From contig JAABSF010000060.1 of the NCBI GenBank assembly GCA_011390535.1, positions 1 through 10,242 on the forward strand: 10,242 bases of DNA, read 5' to 3'. This DNA comes from Deltaproteobacteria bacterium. GTDB taxonomy: Bacteria; Myxococcota_A; Polyangia; HGW-17; SLPX01. The notes under the pieces were generated by a model, which saw nothing but the letters and a program-made list of their open reading frames with translations, did not search any database and had not been told where the DNA came from. Shown here piece by piece: positions 1-6,309 of this stretch (the first letter of the stretch is position 1; each line of letters starts with the position of its first letter). The position numbers and the translations under genes are program-made.

Positions 1-278
1 AAGGGGAAGAGTGCGACGGCGATGAGTTCGGAGGGGAGACATGTGAGAGTCTGGGATACTACGGTGGGACATTGAGCTGCACAGGTTCTTGCGACTATGA
101 TCTCACAGACTGCGAGGCTGCGGGGATGTGTGGAGATGGGGTCATCCAAAGTTCCGAGGGAGAAGAGTGCGACGGCGAGGAGCTTGGGGGTGAGACATGT
201 GAAAGTCGGGGTTTTGGCGGTGGAACCCTCGGTTGCAACGCTGACTGTACATTTGATGAATCCAACTGTACGGGCTAA
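1..278 (+). CDS. C-terminal end of a Cys-rich repeat (Myxococcus disulfide-repeat type) protein, 5' partial
   Basis: The reading frame is open from base 3 and ends at TAA 276-278, so this is the C-terminal ~91 residues of a longer protein starting outside the window. It holds about two copies of a Cys-rich unit: GEECDG..(F/L)GGETCES.G..GGTL.C...C.(F/Y)D...C, with CGDGVIQ at the start of the second copy. This pattern matches the Myxococcus Cys-rich repeat family found in exported or surface proteins of Myxococcota, where the cysteines are expected to form disulfides outside the cytoplasm. The protein ends right after the last repeat (C-T-G-stop) with no membrane anchor or sorting segment visible. 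The function of the whole protein cannot be told from this fragment. A TTG at 72 could be mistaken for a start, but the repeat clearly continues upstream of it. Confidence 0.85.
   Translation, partial: GEECDGDEFGGETCESLGYYGGTLSCTGSCDYDLTDCEAAGMCGDGVIQSSEGEECDGEELGGETCESRGFGGGTLGCNADCTFDESNCTG
3..275 (+). repeat. Tandem coding repeat, 156-bp (52-residue) period
   Basis: Bases 6-80 and 162-235 align with an offset of 156 bp and are similar at DNA level as well as protein level (both begin GAAGAGTGCGACGGCGA). The array is cut by the left edge, so the copy number is unknown. It encodes the Cys-rich units of the edge protein. Confidence 0.8.
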
Positions 279-368
279 GTCATTTAGTGGATGCTCTAAA
301 TGTAGCCTATGGAAAAAGAGGTTTTTTATCCTCACATTAGAGACGGATGTAGTTACTAATTGAGTAGA

Positions 369-397
369 TTGAAAATTGTTAAGAAGCATTGTATCTT
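369..397 (+). promoter_or_regulatory. Possible sigma70-type promoter for the lipoprotein gene at 433
   Basis: TTGAAA (369-374) resembles a -35 box (5 of 6) and TATCTT (392-397) a -10 box (4 of 6), with a 17-base spacer. Transcription would begin near 404, giving a leader of roughly 30 bases that contains the ribosome binding site AAGGAG (421-426). This is a pattern match only. Confidence 0.35.
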
Positions 398-432
398 AAG
401 TTAAAGATGATGATCTGTTAAAGGAGCGCGGA

Positions 433-1818
433 ATGAAAAAAGAGAAATTAATGAATGGGCTGTTATTGGTGGTTTTGTCGGTGGCGATAACGGCGGTTTT
501 TGGTTGTGATGCGGTTAGCACCCAAAATGTGAAGTGGGACGCCGGACAAAACAATAACTACAATTACAACTACAATTACAATACAAACAATAACAACACG
601 GACATACCCGACGCTTCCATGGCTAATGTCGTAGTGTTTAAAGGGGTTACCTGGTCACCGGGTGCTGACGGTGATTCAACCTTGGAAGAGAACAGGTTTC
701 CGATCCCCGGGGCTTTGGTTGCAGCCTATAACAGCCCGCCGGAAGAGCTGCCACAAGAGATGTATTGCAACGAATGTGTTGATATCTCGACTACAATTCC
801 GCATGTGATCTCCGATCCGGTTGACGGTAGCTTTGAGCTGAGCCTGTTGGCCGACACTTCATATTATCTTGTGGTCCAAAAAGGGGAGTTCAGGCGGGTG
901 AGGCAGATTCACATTCCTGACGACACCGGTGGAGAGTATACCTTGGAATCAGAGGCACCGGGGGTGCCCCGGCCCGAAGAGACAACACTGCCTACTTCCA
1001 CCAATCCTGAATTGGGAGACAATATCCCCAAGATCGCCATAATTCATGGGACTTTTGAAGATCAGAGCATAATGTTCGAAGCGCTTGGTTTTAACTACGA
1101 CGGTGATTTTGACGTGTATGAGGGGAGCAGCGAAGTAGGCTCACTGGTGGGTTCCTACGATAACCTGGCGCAATATAATCTGATTATCGCCCCCTGCGGA
1201 GAGAGTTGGGTGGGCGGGCCCAACGACGTAGAAAACATCAAAGAGTATGTAAGAAACGGTGGGAAGCTATATATAGATGATTTTGCATATGATTTTGCCG
1301 AGCAGGTCTGGCCCGAATTTTTGACGTTTTATGTCAGGGATAGTTATGGCGGTAGTGGGGGAGAATGTGGCGGAGGAGACACCCCTACAACTCCCAATGA
1401 TTGTAACGACTGGAGCGGTTCCTGGGATTTCACGGGCACGCCGGGTGATGATGATTTCGCAGACTGGATAGCTCTGCCTGGTGTAAACGGAAGCAATCCT
1501 ATAGAGCTCCAAGCTGCATGGGACAGCATTGTTGAGATTAACCCGGGTGAGGTGGGCATTGATGAAGAATACGGCACAGGGCCGAACGGTGAGTTATATT
1601 TACCGCCCAGAGTGTGGATGTATGGTGATGATACGCCGGCAGGCTCGGATAAACCTACAACTGTTTCATGGCCTTTTTACTGTGGTAAGGTTCTCTATAC
1701 CGTATATCATACCCACAGCGGAACCAGCACACCTTATAAGCTTTTGCTTCAGGAGAAGATCATGATGTATCTCATCATGGAGGTGCAGGCTTGCTCGGAA
1801 GCCCCTATTGTGGATTGA
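433..1818 (+). CDS. Lipoprotein with Asn/Tyr linker, carboxypeptidase-regulatory-like domain and glutamine-amidotransferase-like domain
   Basis: Predicted 461-residue lipoprotein. The ATG at 433 follows AAGGAG with 6 bases between. Residues 1-24 form a signal peptide (KKEK, then a hydrophobic stretch) ending in the lipobox VFGC, so C25 is the likely lipidated residue. Residues 39-56 are a spacer made almost only of Asn, Tyr and Thr. Residues ~66-172 (VVFKGVTWSPG..., PIPGALVAAY, GSFELSLLADTSYYLVV) look like a carboxypeptidase-regulatory-like beta sandwich. Residues ~198-300 (PKIAIIHGTFED, YNLIIAPCGESW, IKEYVRNGGKLYIDD) look like a class I glutamine amidotransferase/ThuA-like fold, continuing to a C-terminal HTHSG...LLLQEKIMMYL segment (427-447). 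C255 lies where such folds often carry a nucleophile, but no complete Cys-His-Glu triad is evident, so enzyme activity is not claimed. It probably acts at the periplasmic or outer cell surface. No substrate or partner can be named. It appears to be transcribed alone. Confidence 0.8.
   Translation: MKKEKLMNGLLLVVLSVAITAVFGCDAVSTQNVKWDAGQNNNYNYNYNYNTNNNNTDIPDASMANVVVFKGVTWSPGADGDSTLEENRFPIPGALVAAYNSPPEELPQEMYCNECVDISTTIPHVISDPVDGSFELSLLADTSYYLVVQKGEFRRVRQIHIPDDTGGEYTLESEAPGVPRPEETTLPTSTNPELGDNIPKIAIIHGTFEDQSIMFEALGFNYDGDFDVYEGSSEVGSLVGSYDNLAQYNLIIAPCGESWVGGPNDVENIKEYVRNGGKLYIDDFAYDFAEQVWPEFLTFYVRDSYGGSGGECGGGDTPTTPNDCNDWSGSWDFTGTPGDDDFADWIALPGVNGSNPIELQAAWDSIVEINPGEVGIDEEYGTGPNGELYLPPRVWMYGDDTPAGSDKPTTVSWPFYCGKVLYTVYHTHSGTSTPYKLLLQEKIMMYLIMEVQACSEAPIVD
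547..600 (+). repeat. Short tandem repeat encoding the Asn/Tyr spacer
   Basis: Inside the lipoprotein gene, the 12-base unit AACTACAATTAC occurs twice exactly in tandem (556-567 and 568-579), flanked by further AAC/AAT codons. It encodes (NY)n followed by TNNNNT at residues 39-56. The unit is in frame, so a gain or loss of copies would change spacer length without a frameshift. Confidence 0.75.
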
Positions 1819-2052
1819 GTTGAAATTAACCCCGGAACCAATTCCCCCGTTCCCTTTATTTTTTAACTGCCCCCGCTTTAAGACGACACCGAACAGACAG
1901 TATTGAGATGCTATCAAAATAGTGTACAGGGATCAATATTGTTTTATACAAAATATAAAAACACGGTTTTAAGGGGTTTTGAGAGGGGTTCTCGCTTTTC
2001 AGGGTTCGCGGGTTTTGATGCAGTTTCTATTATCGGCGGTCAAAGCGGCACT
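1819..2052. other. Convergent intergenic spacer with AT-rich inverted repeat and G-tracts
   Basis: This lies between two convergent genes. It contains a perfect 7-bp AT-only inverted repeat, TTTTATA (1942-1948) and TATAAAA (1954-1960) around a 5-base loop. On the + strand it also has four G-runs at 1973-1976, 1985-1988, 2002-2004 and 2010-2012, with loops of 8, 13 and 5 bases. No coding sequence was recognised, and no clear minus-strand terminator for the pyr operon. Confidence 0.5.
1834..1866 (+). terminator. Weak intrinsic terminator candidate after the lipoprotein gene
   Basis: GGAAC (1834-1838) can pair with GTTCC (1849-1853) across a 10-base loop, followed by a T-rich run (1855-1864). 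The stem has only five base pairs, so efficiency is doubtful, but the position 16 bases after the stop codon fits a terminator. Confidence 0.35.
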
Positions 2053-2829
2053 TTATAGTGTATAAATCTGGCGCATGTTCATGCGACGGTAACGGTCGAA
2101 CTTGAGGTGCATGTGAGCGAGGCGACCGGCCGTTTGGAGAGGCGATTTGCCTGTCGAGATGTCTTGATCGATGATCTTTTTTGCCAGGTGCCGCGCCTCG
2201 CTTGGGTGATGCAAGAATGCTTGGGTGAAGAAAACATAATCATCTATTCCGAAAAGCCTCGCTTGGAATACATCACCTTCTTCCACCCCGAGCATGGCTC
2301 CTTCCGGTCTCACACGCCACTGGCCGCCGAAGAGTAAATCAGAGAGATAAACCTCCCAAGGGTGTTTTTCGAGTAACTCGAAAATGGACCAGTGGGAAGC
2401 ATCCAAAGCTTTTGCGATTTGCAGATCTTCAGGGGAAAAAACGAAACCGCTCTCTCTCACAAATAACTCCCATGGATGTTTGTCTGGTTCTCCAGGCAAC
2501 GTCCATACGAACAGCAGAAATTCCAAATAGACCGCCATACGACGCTCAAAGGTTGAGTCATCTTCATTTGTTCGACCGGTGAGCTCAAAAAACCACTCTT
2601 TTGCGGTCTCCGCCAGATGAAGTCGAGGTTCATCCGCCATCCACGTGCCTGCGCTCTCCATGAGCTCTTGAGCTCGTTGTTGCAAGTCGGAAACACAAAC
2701 CGGGCTCGAGTCTTTATCGGAAACTGCTTCTGTAATTGGGGCGGAAGAGCTTCGTTCGGTGGATATGGGTTTGCTTGAAATCGAGGCCGAAGAAACTTCT
2801 TTTGTGTCTGTGTCGAAAGAGCGAGTCAT
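2053..2829 (-). CDS. Conserved-looking protein of unknown function, last gene of the pyr cluster
   Basis: 258 residues; I do not recognise the family. The ATG at 2829 lies 82 bases after the pyrC stop on the same strand, so it is probably co-transcribed, although its ribosome binding site is weak (an A-rich AAAAAAG). Residues 1-45 are rich in Ser, Thr, Glu and Lys and likely disordered. Residues ~46-258 look folded and mostly helical, with many aromatics. KHPWE occurs twice, at 117-121 and 155-159, each followed by hydrophobic residues, suggesting two related helical units. A third segment (residues 169-202, GQWRVRPEGAMLGVEEG then FGIDDYVFFT) looks like a strand-rich or loop part. The C-terminus is basic (KFDRYRRMNMRQ). 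No signal peptide or membrane segment is seen, so it is likely cytoplasmic. No catalytic motif was identified. Position after pyrC hints at, but does not show, a link to pyrimidine metabolism. Confidence 0.75.
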   Translation of the reverse strand: MTRSFDTDTKEVSSASISSKPISTERSSSAPITEAVSDKDSSPVCVSDLQQRAQELMESAGTWMADEPRLHLAETAKEWFFELTGRTNEDDSTFERRMAVYLEFLLFVWTLPGEPDKHPWELFVRESGFVFSPEDLQIAKALDASHWSIFELLEKHPWEVYLSDLLFGGQWRVRPEGAMLGVEEGDVFQARLFGIDDYVFFTQAFLHHPSEARHLAKKIIDQDISTGKSPLQTAGRLAHMHLKFDRYRRMNMRQIYTL

Positions 2830-2911
2830 CTTTTTTGTGTAAAAGCCTTTTCTTCAGGGGCTGACGTTGCCGTGGCTGTTGGTGAGCGGCGGAGAGAAGC
2901 ACTTAGCTTCC

Positions 2912-4195
2912 TCAAACTGAGTGCACCAGAGAGCCGTTATAAACCGTGGCGGTGACGCGTCCCTGCACTTCTTTTCCCAGGAGAGGGGTGTTCGACGATT
3001 TTGACCGCAGGGTGGTCTCATCCACGGTCCATTTTGCGTTCTTGTCGATGACCACCACATCTGCCGGAGCGCCCACGGCCAAAGTCCCTCCATCAATAGA
3101 CAAAACCTTTGCAGGTGCAGTGGTTAAAGCCTCTACGAGTCGTTTAAGTTCGATGATACCCTCTTCAACAAGCGCCAGTCCCATTGGGACAATGGTCTCG
3201 AGACCGATAATACCGAAAGAGGCGTAATCGTACTCCAGCGCCTTTTCTATTGATGTGTGTGGTGCGTGGTCTGTAACAAGAGCGTCGATGGTTCCATCCT
3301 TGAGACCATCCCGGAGCGCAGCACGATCAGCTTTAGTCCTGAAAGGAGGATTCACTTTTGTGTTTGTGTCATAGTCCATGCAGACTGCGTCAGTGTATGT
3401 GAGATGATTGATTGTTACCTCGGCTGTAACCGGCAAACCTTGTGACTTTGCACGGCGGATCAGCTCCACCGACTCAGCGCATGAGATGTGCGCCGCGTGG
3501 TAACGTGCTCCTGTGAGACGAACCAACTCCAAGTCTCTGTACAGCATTGATGTCTCGGCGACCGAAGGTTGTGAGGCTAATCCGGCCCGCGTAGAGAGAA
3601 CGCCTTCATGCATAGGAGCATCACGGCTGATCTTTTTGTCTTCACAATGTTGGATGGCCGGGACTCCGAATGTTTTGGCATATTCCAACACCCGTCTCAT
3701 CAGCCCGCTATTGGATACACAGTCGCCATCATCGGAAAAGGCGACACAACCGGATTCCACCATCTCGCCCATCTCGGCCAGTGATTCTCCTTTTCTTTCT
3801 TTTGTCATCGCTCCGATGGGGAGAACCCGACAAAGACCGGATTCCTTGGCTTTTTCAAGGATTAGACGTGTAACCGCCCGACAGTCATTTGCCGGGTTGG
3901 TGTTTGGCATACAACAGATAGTTGTAAAACCACCTGCTGAGGCAGCTGCGCTCCCGGATGCGATATCTTCTTTGTACTCTTCACCCGGTTCACGCAAATG
4001 TGTATGCATATCGATTAACCCTGGTAAAACCAGTTTGCCTTCACCGTCAATGACTCGTATATCGGATGTTTGTGTTGGAAGTTTCGCTTCTTTTCCACAC
4101 TCTTTTATTTTTCCGTTGGATATTAAGACATGGCCTTTTTCATCCATATTCCGACTTGGGTCTATTATGCGGCCGTTTTTTATTAAAATATCCAT
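2912..4195 (-). CDS. pyrC: Dihydroorotase (class I)
   Basis: Converts N-carbamoyl-L-aspartate to dihydroorotate, the third step of de novo pyrimidine synthesis, in the cytoplasm. The 427-residue length fits bacterial class I dihydroorotases of the amidohydrolase superfamily. Visible landmarks: the metal-binding HTH with following LREPG (H64, H66, R68), CCMPNTNP (95-101), DDGD (155-158), QHCED around H183, AAHIS around H236, VNPPFR (281-286), VTDHAPH with the catalytic-type Asp D309, and a C-terminal NTPLLGKEVQGRV. The metal and catalytic residues all appear present, so this is an active enzyme rather than an inactive PyrC-like subunit. The start at 4195 was chosen because GGAGGAG (4199-4205 on the complement) precedes it closely and residue 1 begins the family's DILIKNGRIIDP strand; the frame extends 23 codons further upstream, but those residues do not look coding. 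It lies 129 bases after pyrB. That spacer contains alternative hairpins around the ribosome binding site. Confidence 0.95.
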   Translation of the reverse strand: MDILIKNGRIIDPSRNMDEKGHVLISNGKIKECGKEAKLPTQTSDIRVIDGEGKLVLPGLIDMHTHLREPGEEYKEDIASGSAAASAGGFTTICCMPNTNPANDCRAVTRLILEKAKESGLCRVLPIGAMTKERKGESLAEMGEMVESGCVAFSDDGDCVSNSGLMRRVLEYAKTFGVPAIQHCEDKKISRDAPMHEGVLSTRAGLASQPSVAETSMLYRDLELVRLTGARYHAAHISCAESVELIRRAKSQGLPVTAEVTINHLTYTDAVCMDYDTNTKVNPPFRTKADRAALRDGLKDGTIDALVTDHAPHTSIEKALEYDYASFGIIGLETIVPMGLALVEEGIIELKRLVEALTTAPAKVLSIDGGTLAVGAPADVVVIDKNAKWTVDETTLRSKSSNTPLLGKEVQGRVTATVYNGSLVHSV

Positions 4196-4198
4196 GTG

Positions 4199-4225
4199 CT
4201 CCTCCGGGGAGTCTGTCAGCGACTC
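4199..4225 (-). promoter_or_regulatory. Alternative hairpins overlapping the pyrC ribosome binding site
   Basis: On the minus strand, GAGTC (4225-4221) can pair with GACTC (4213-4209). Alternatively CTCC (4211-4208) can pair with GGAG (4202-4199) around the loop CCGGA. The two share bases 4209-4211 and exclude each other. The second traps part of the strong GGAGGAG ribosome binding site of pyrC, and the first leaves it free. The CTCC-CCGGA-GGAG hairpin partly resembles the PyrR binding loop (consensus ARUCCNGNGAGGYU), with about 10 of 14 positions in agreement. The stems are short (5 and 4 bp), so regulation is a hypothesis. Confidence 0.35.
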
Positions 4226-4324
4226 GAATCCTGTCTGTGGATGCTGCCTTTTATCGTTTTGCAATTCTATTTTTTTTTACCTGCTACTCAATAATGCCTA
4301 GACAAAAAGCTCAAATATTGCGGC

Positions 4325-5272
4325 TCATTTTTGATTAGCTATATCATCCGGCGACCCACCGGCCATGAGATAAAGGACCGCCATTCGTATCGCAACTCCG
4401 TTGGCCACCTGTTCCAGAATAACAGAGCGTTTCCCGTCCGCTACATCTGGAGTGATCTCCACACCTCGGTTGATGGGGCCCGGATGCATTACCAACCCTT
4501 CAGGATGAATTAACTCGATGCGTTCACGGTTCAGGCCGTATTTACGCGCATATTCCCGGGTATTCGCAAACAAACTGTCTCCTCCCAGACGCTCTTGTTG
4601 GATGCGAAGCGCCATGACGACATCGACTCCCTCTATCGCTGCTTCGACATCGGTGAACACCTTTGCTCCGAGCTCGTCAAGGCCGGGTTGAAGCATTGTA
4701 GCAGGCCCGGCTACCCTCACCTCCGAGCCGAGTTTGCTTAAGGCCATAATGTTGGAATGCGCCACTCGGCTATGGGCGATATCGCCCACAATCGCTACTT
4801 TCAAGCCTTCGAAATCGCTTTTGTGGTCTTTGATGGTCAGACAATCAAGCAGAGCCTGAGTGGGATGCTCGTGAAACCCATCACCTGCGTTAACTATTGA
4901 GGCGTTTACCTCCCTCGCCAGGAAGTGAGGCGACCCTGCCGCTTTGTGTCTGATTACGATTATGTCAGGGTTCATGGCCTCTAGATTGGTTGCGGTGTCC
5001 AACAAAGTTTCTCCCTTGACCACTGAAGATGCCGCGACTGAAATGTTTGTTGAATCCGCACTTAGTCGCTTCTGGGCGATCTCGAAGGAGACACGGGTCC
5101 GGGTGCTTGGTTCCATAAACAAATTGACCACGGTCCGACCACGCAAGGTGGGAACCTTTTTAATCCTTCTGCGTGATATCTCCTTGAACGAGTCCGCTAG
5201 GTTAAGGATGATGTGTAGGTCATCACGGGAGAGAGGTTCGATACCCAGGAGATGACGATGCTTGAATTCCAT
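4325..5272 (-). CDS. pyrB: Aspartate carbamoyltransferase catalytic subunit
   Basis: Condenses carbamoyl phosphate with L-aspartate to give carbamoyl aspartate, the committed step of pyrimidine synthesis. The 315 residues match the usual catalytic chain. Carbamoyl-phosphate binding residues are visible in EPSTRTRVSFE (S56-T59), the mobile-loop Lys in VVKGETLLDT (K86), the HPTQALLD motif (136-143), VGDIAHSRVAHSN (162-174) and HPGPINRGVEI (263-273). No regulatory subunit (pyrI) gene lies next to it; in its place the cluster has pyrR, as in Gram-positive operons. The ATG at 5272 is preceded by GAGGAG (5278-5283) at a 5-base distance. It is separated from pyrR by 105 bases holding two hairpins, and pyrC follows on the same strand, so a pyrR-pyrB-pyrC operon is likely. 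Confidence 0.96.
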   Translation of the reverse strand: MEFKHRHLLGIEPLSRDDLHIILNLADSFKEISRRRIKKVPTLRGRTVVNLFMEPSTRTRVSFEIAQKRLSADSTNISVAASSVVKGETLLDTATNLEAMNPDIIVIRHKAAGSPHFLAREVNASIVNAGDGFHEHPTQALLDCLTIKDHKSDFEGLKVAIVGDIAHSRVAHSNIMALSKLGSEVRVAGPATMLQPGLDELGAKVFTDVEAAIEGVDVVMALRIQQERLGGDSLFANTREYARKYGLNRERIELIHPEGLVMHPGPINRGVEITPDVADGKRSVILEQVANGVAIRMAVLYLMAGGSPDDIANQK

Positions 5273-5309
5273 TGTGTCTCCTCGCCCTGCTCAGCCCTTA
5301 GGGTCGGGG

Positions 5310-5355
5310 CCGGATTAAATGTTATCCGGAGAGAAAGCGTGTTAGTGACTTTCTC
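5310..5355 (-). promoter_or_regulatory. Tandem hairpins in the pyrR-pyrB spacer
   Basis: Two perfect inverted repeats lie side by side. GAGAAAG (5331-5337) and CTTTCTC (5349-5355) form a 7-bp stem with an 11-base loop. CCGGAT (5310-5315) and ATCCGG (5324-5329) form a 6-bp stem with an 8-base loop. Neither is followed by a U-run on the transcribed strand, so they are not typical intrinsic terminators. They may protect or process the mRNA, or act in regulation of pyrB. No full PyrR consensus loop was found here. Confidence 0.5.
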
Positions 5356-5377
5356 CCACGTTATGTACACGTTGCTA

Positions 5378-5926
5378 TTACTTTTCCGACTTCTGCCGTA
5401 AAACAACCTCTTCAGATTCATCATGCTCTCGAAGCTGAACTTTTACAGATTGATTCGGTTCTGTTTCCACTGTTTTTCCAACATAGTCGGCCTGGATGGG
5501 CAGCTCTCTGCACCCTCTGTCTATAAGTACGGCCAGCTCCACTTTAAGCGGGCGGCCGAAATCCATCAACTCATCCAGGGCGGCACGGATAGTCCTTCCG
5601 GTGTACAGCACGTCGTCCACCAAAACTATTTTGTAATTTCGTATAGAGAAATCCAACCGGGTAGGCCCAACCTCGGGATCAGGGAGGCCCTGGAAGACAT
5701 CGTCTCGATAGAGGGTTATGTCCATGACCCCCACCGGGATCTTTTTCTCCTCTTTTTCCTCTATCAATTTATTTAGCCGGTGTGCCAGGTGGATTCCCCG
5801 GGTGCGAATGCCCACCAGGGCGAGACCCTCTGTGCCGTTGTGTCGTTCCAAGATTTCCGAAGCTATTCGTCTCAGTGACCTTGAGATCGCTGCTTCGTCC
5901 ATTAATTTCTTTGTTTCTGTGAGCAT
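5378..5926 (-). CDS. pyrR: PyrR: pyrimidine operon RNA-binding regulator / uracil phosphoribosyltransferase
   Basis: PyrR binds pyr mRNA in response to UMP/UTP and lowers expression of pyrimidine genes; many members also have uracil phosphoribosyltransferase activity. With the chosen start the protein is 182 residues, the normal PyrR length. Strong landmarks are ALVGIRTRGIHLA (36-48), DITLYRDDV (69-77), the PRPP-binding VLVDDVLYTGRT (101-112), VELAVLIDRGCRELPIQADYVGK (129-151, in part) and VKVQLRE near the end, all collinear with Bacillus PyrR. The N-terminal basic helix (ISRSLRRIASEILERH) is in the region used for RNA contact in the family. The ATG at 5926 gives the family-like start ahead of LMDEAAISRSLRRIA; its upstream GGGGG run is a poor and distant ribosome binding site. 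The frame continues to a TTG at 6037, but those 37 residues have no family counterpart and overlap an inverted repeat. First gene of the pyr cluster. Confidence 0.93.
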   Translation of the reverse strand: MLTETKKLMDEAAISRSLRRIASEILERHNGTEGLALVGIRTRGIHLAHRLNKLIEEKEEKKIPVGVMDITLYRDDVFQGLPDPEVGPTRLDFSIRNYKIVLVDDVLYTGRTIRAALDELMDFGRPLKVELAVLIDRGCRELPIQADYVGKTVETEPNQSVKVQLREHDESEEVVLRQKSEK

Positions 5927-5996
5927 CTGAGCTTTGCCCCCGATGATAAACGGCGCCGGCTTACGTATTCTTTGCGCCGATAGCGGCCGAGTTTTT

Positions 5997-6061
5997 AATC
6001 GGTCAGCTTGCATACCCCCAGCGCCGAAAAGAACCAACTTGCATCTTTTTAGTGACCGATT
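5997..6061 (-). promoter_or_regulatory. Inverted repeat in the pyrR leader
   Basis: AATCGGTCA (5997-6005) and TGACCGATT (6053-6061) are a perfect 9-bp inverted repeat 47 bases apart. In a transcript starting near 6064 this would form a long-looped stem at the very 5' end, about 70 bases before the pyrR start. The loop also holds a directly repeated ATGCAAG followed by T or C (from 6044 and from 6013 on the minus strand). The sequence after the 3' arm is A-rich, not U-rich, so it is not a terminator of the pyr transcript. Confidence 0.55.
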
Positions 6062-6070
6062 TTGGGGCTC

Positions 6071-6100
6071 ATCATTGGCGTGTAGTTGGGTTCAAGTCAA
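6071..6100 (-). promoter_or_regulatory. Possible promoter of the pyrR-pyrB-pyrC cluster
   Basis: On the minus strand TTGACT (6100-6095) matches a -35 box in 5 of 6 positions, and AATGAT (6076-6071) a -10 box in 4 of 6, with an 18-base spacer. Initiation near 6064 would give a leader of about 138 bases before pyrR, beginning just ahead of the 9-bp inverted repeat. Pattern match only. Confidence 0.35.
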
Positions 6101-6309
6101 GCTCTTTGTTCAGAATTTGTTTTTTTGTAACGCTGAGGACATCAAAAGACCGTGGCCGAAAGAGGAAGCGTGAGCAAATGAGAGCAGGTGAATTTCTTTT
6201 TTCGATCAAATAATTTATTCAAAACAGCGACGTCCGGCGGCTTGGGATCTGACCGCAAGAATTGCTCTTTCACATGAAGATCACCACTATTACAGTCAGA
6301 GATATATGT

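Noticed and set aside
294..330. GAGG/CCTC pairing around a T-run after the edge Cys-rich gene as a terminator
   Set aside because: The T-run is inside the loop rather than after the stem and the stem is only four pairs.
2896..2910. GAAGC/GCTTC hairpin directly after the pyrC stop codon
   Set aside because: No U-run follows on the minus strand, and the stem is five pairs; not supported as a terminator, although it might affect mRNA stability.
4196..4264. 23-codon N-terminal extension of pyrC in the same frame
   Set aside because: The strong ribosome binding site and the family-typical first strand both point to the ATG at 4195; the extension is polar and without family counterpart.
3513..4301. 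Long + strand open frame of 262 codons opposite pyrC
   Set aside because: Fully antisense to a clearly identified dihydroorotase with intact motifs; a shadow frame.
5927..6037. 37-codon N-terminal extension of pyrR from a TTG start
   Set aside because: PyrR proteins are about 180 residues; the extension overlaps the leader inverted repeat and has no family counterpart. Some doubt stays because the chosen ATG has a weak ribosome binding site.
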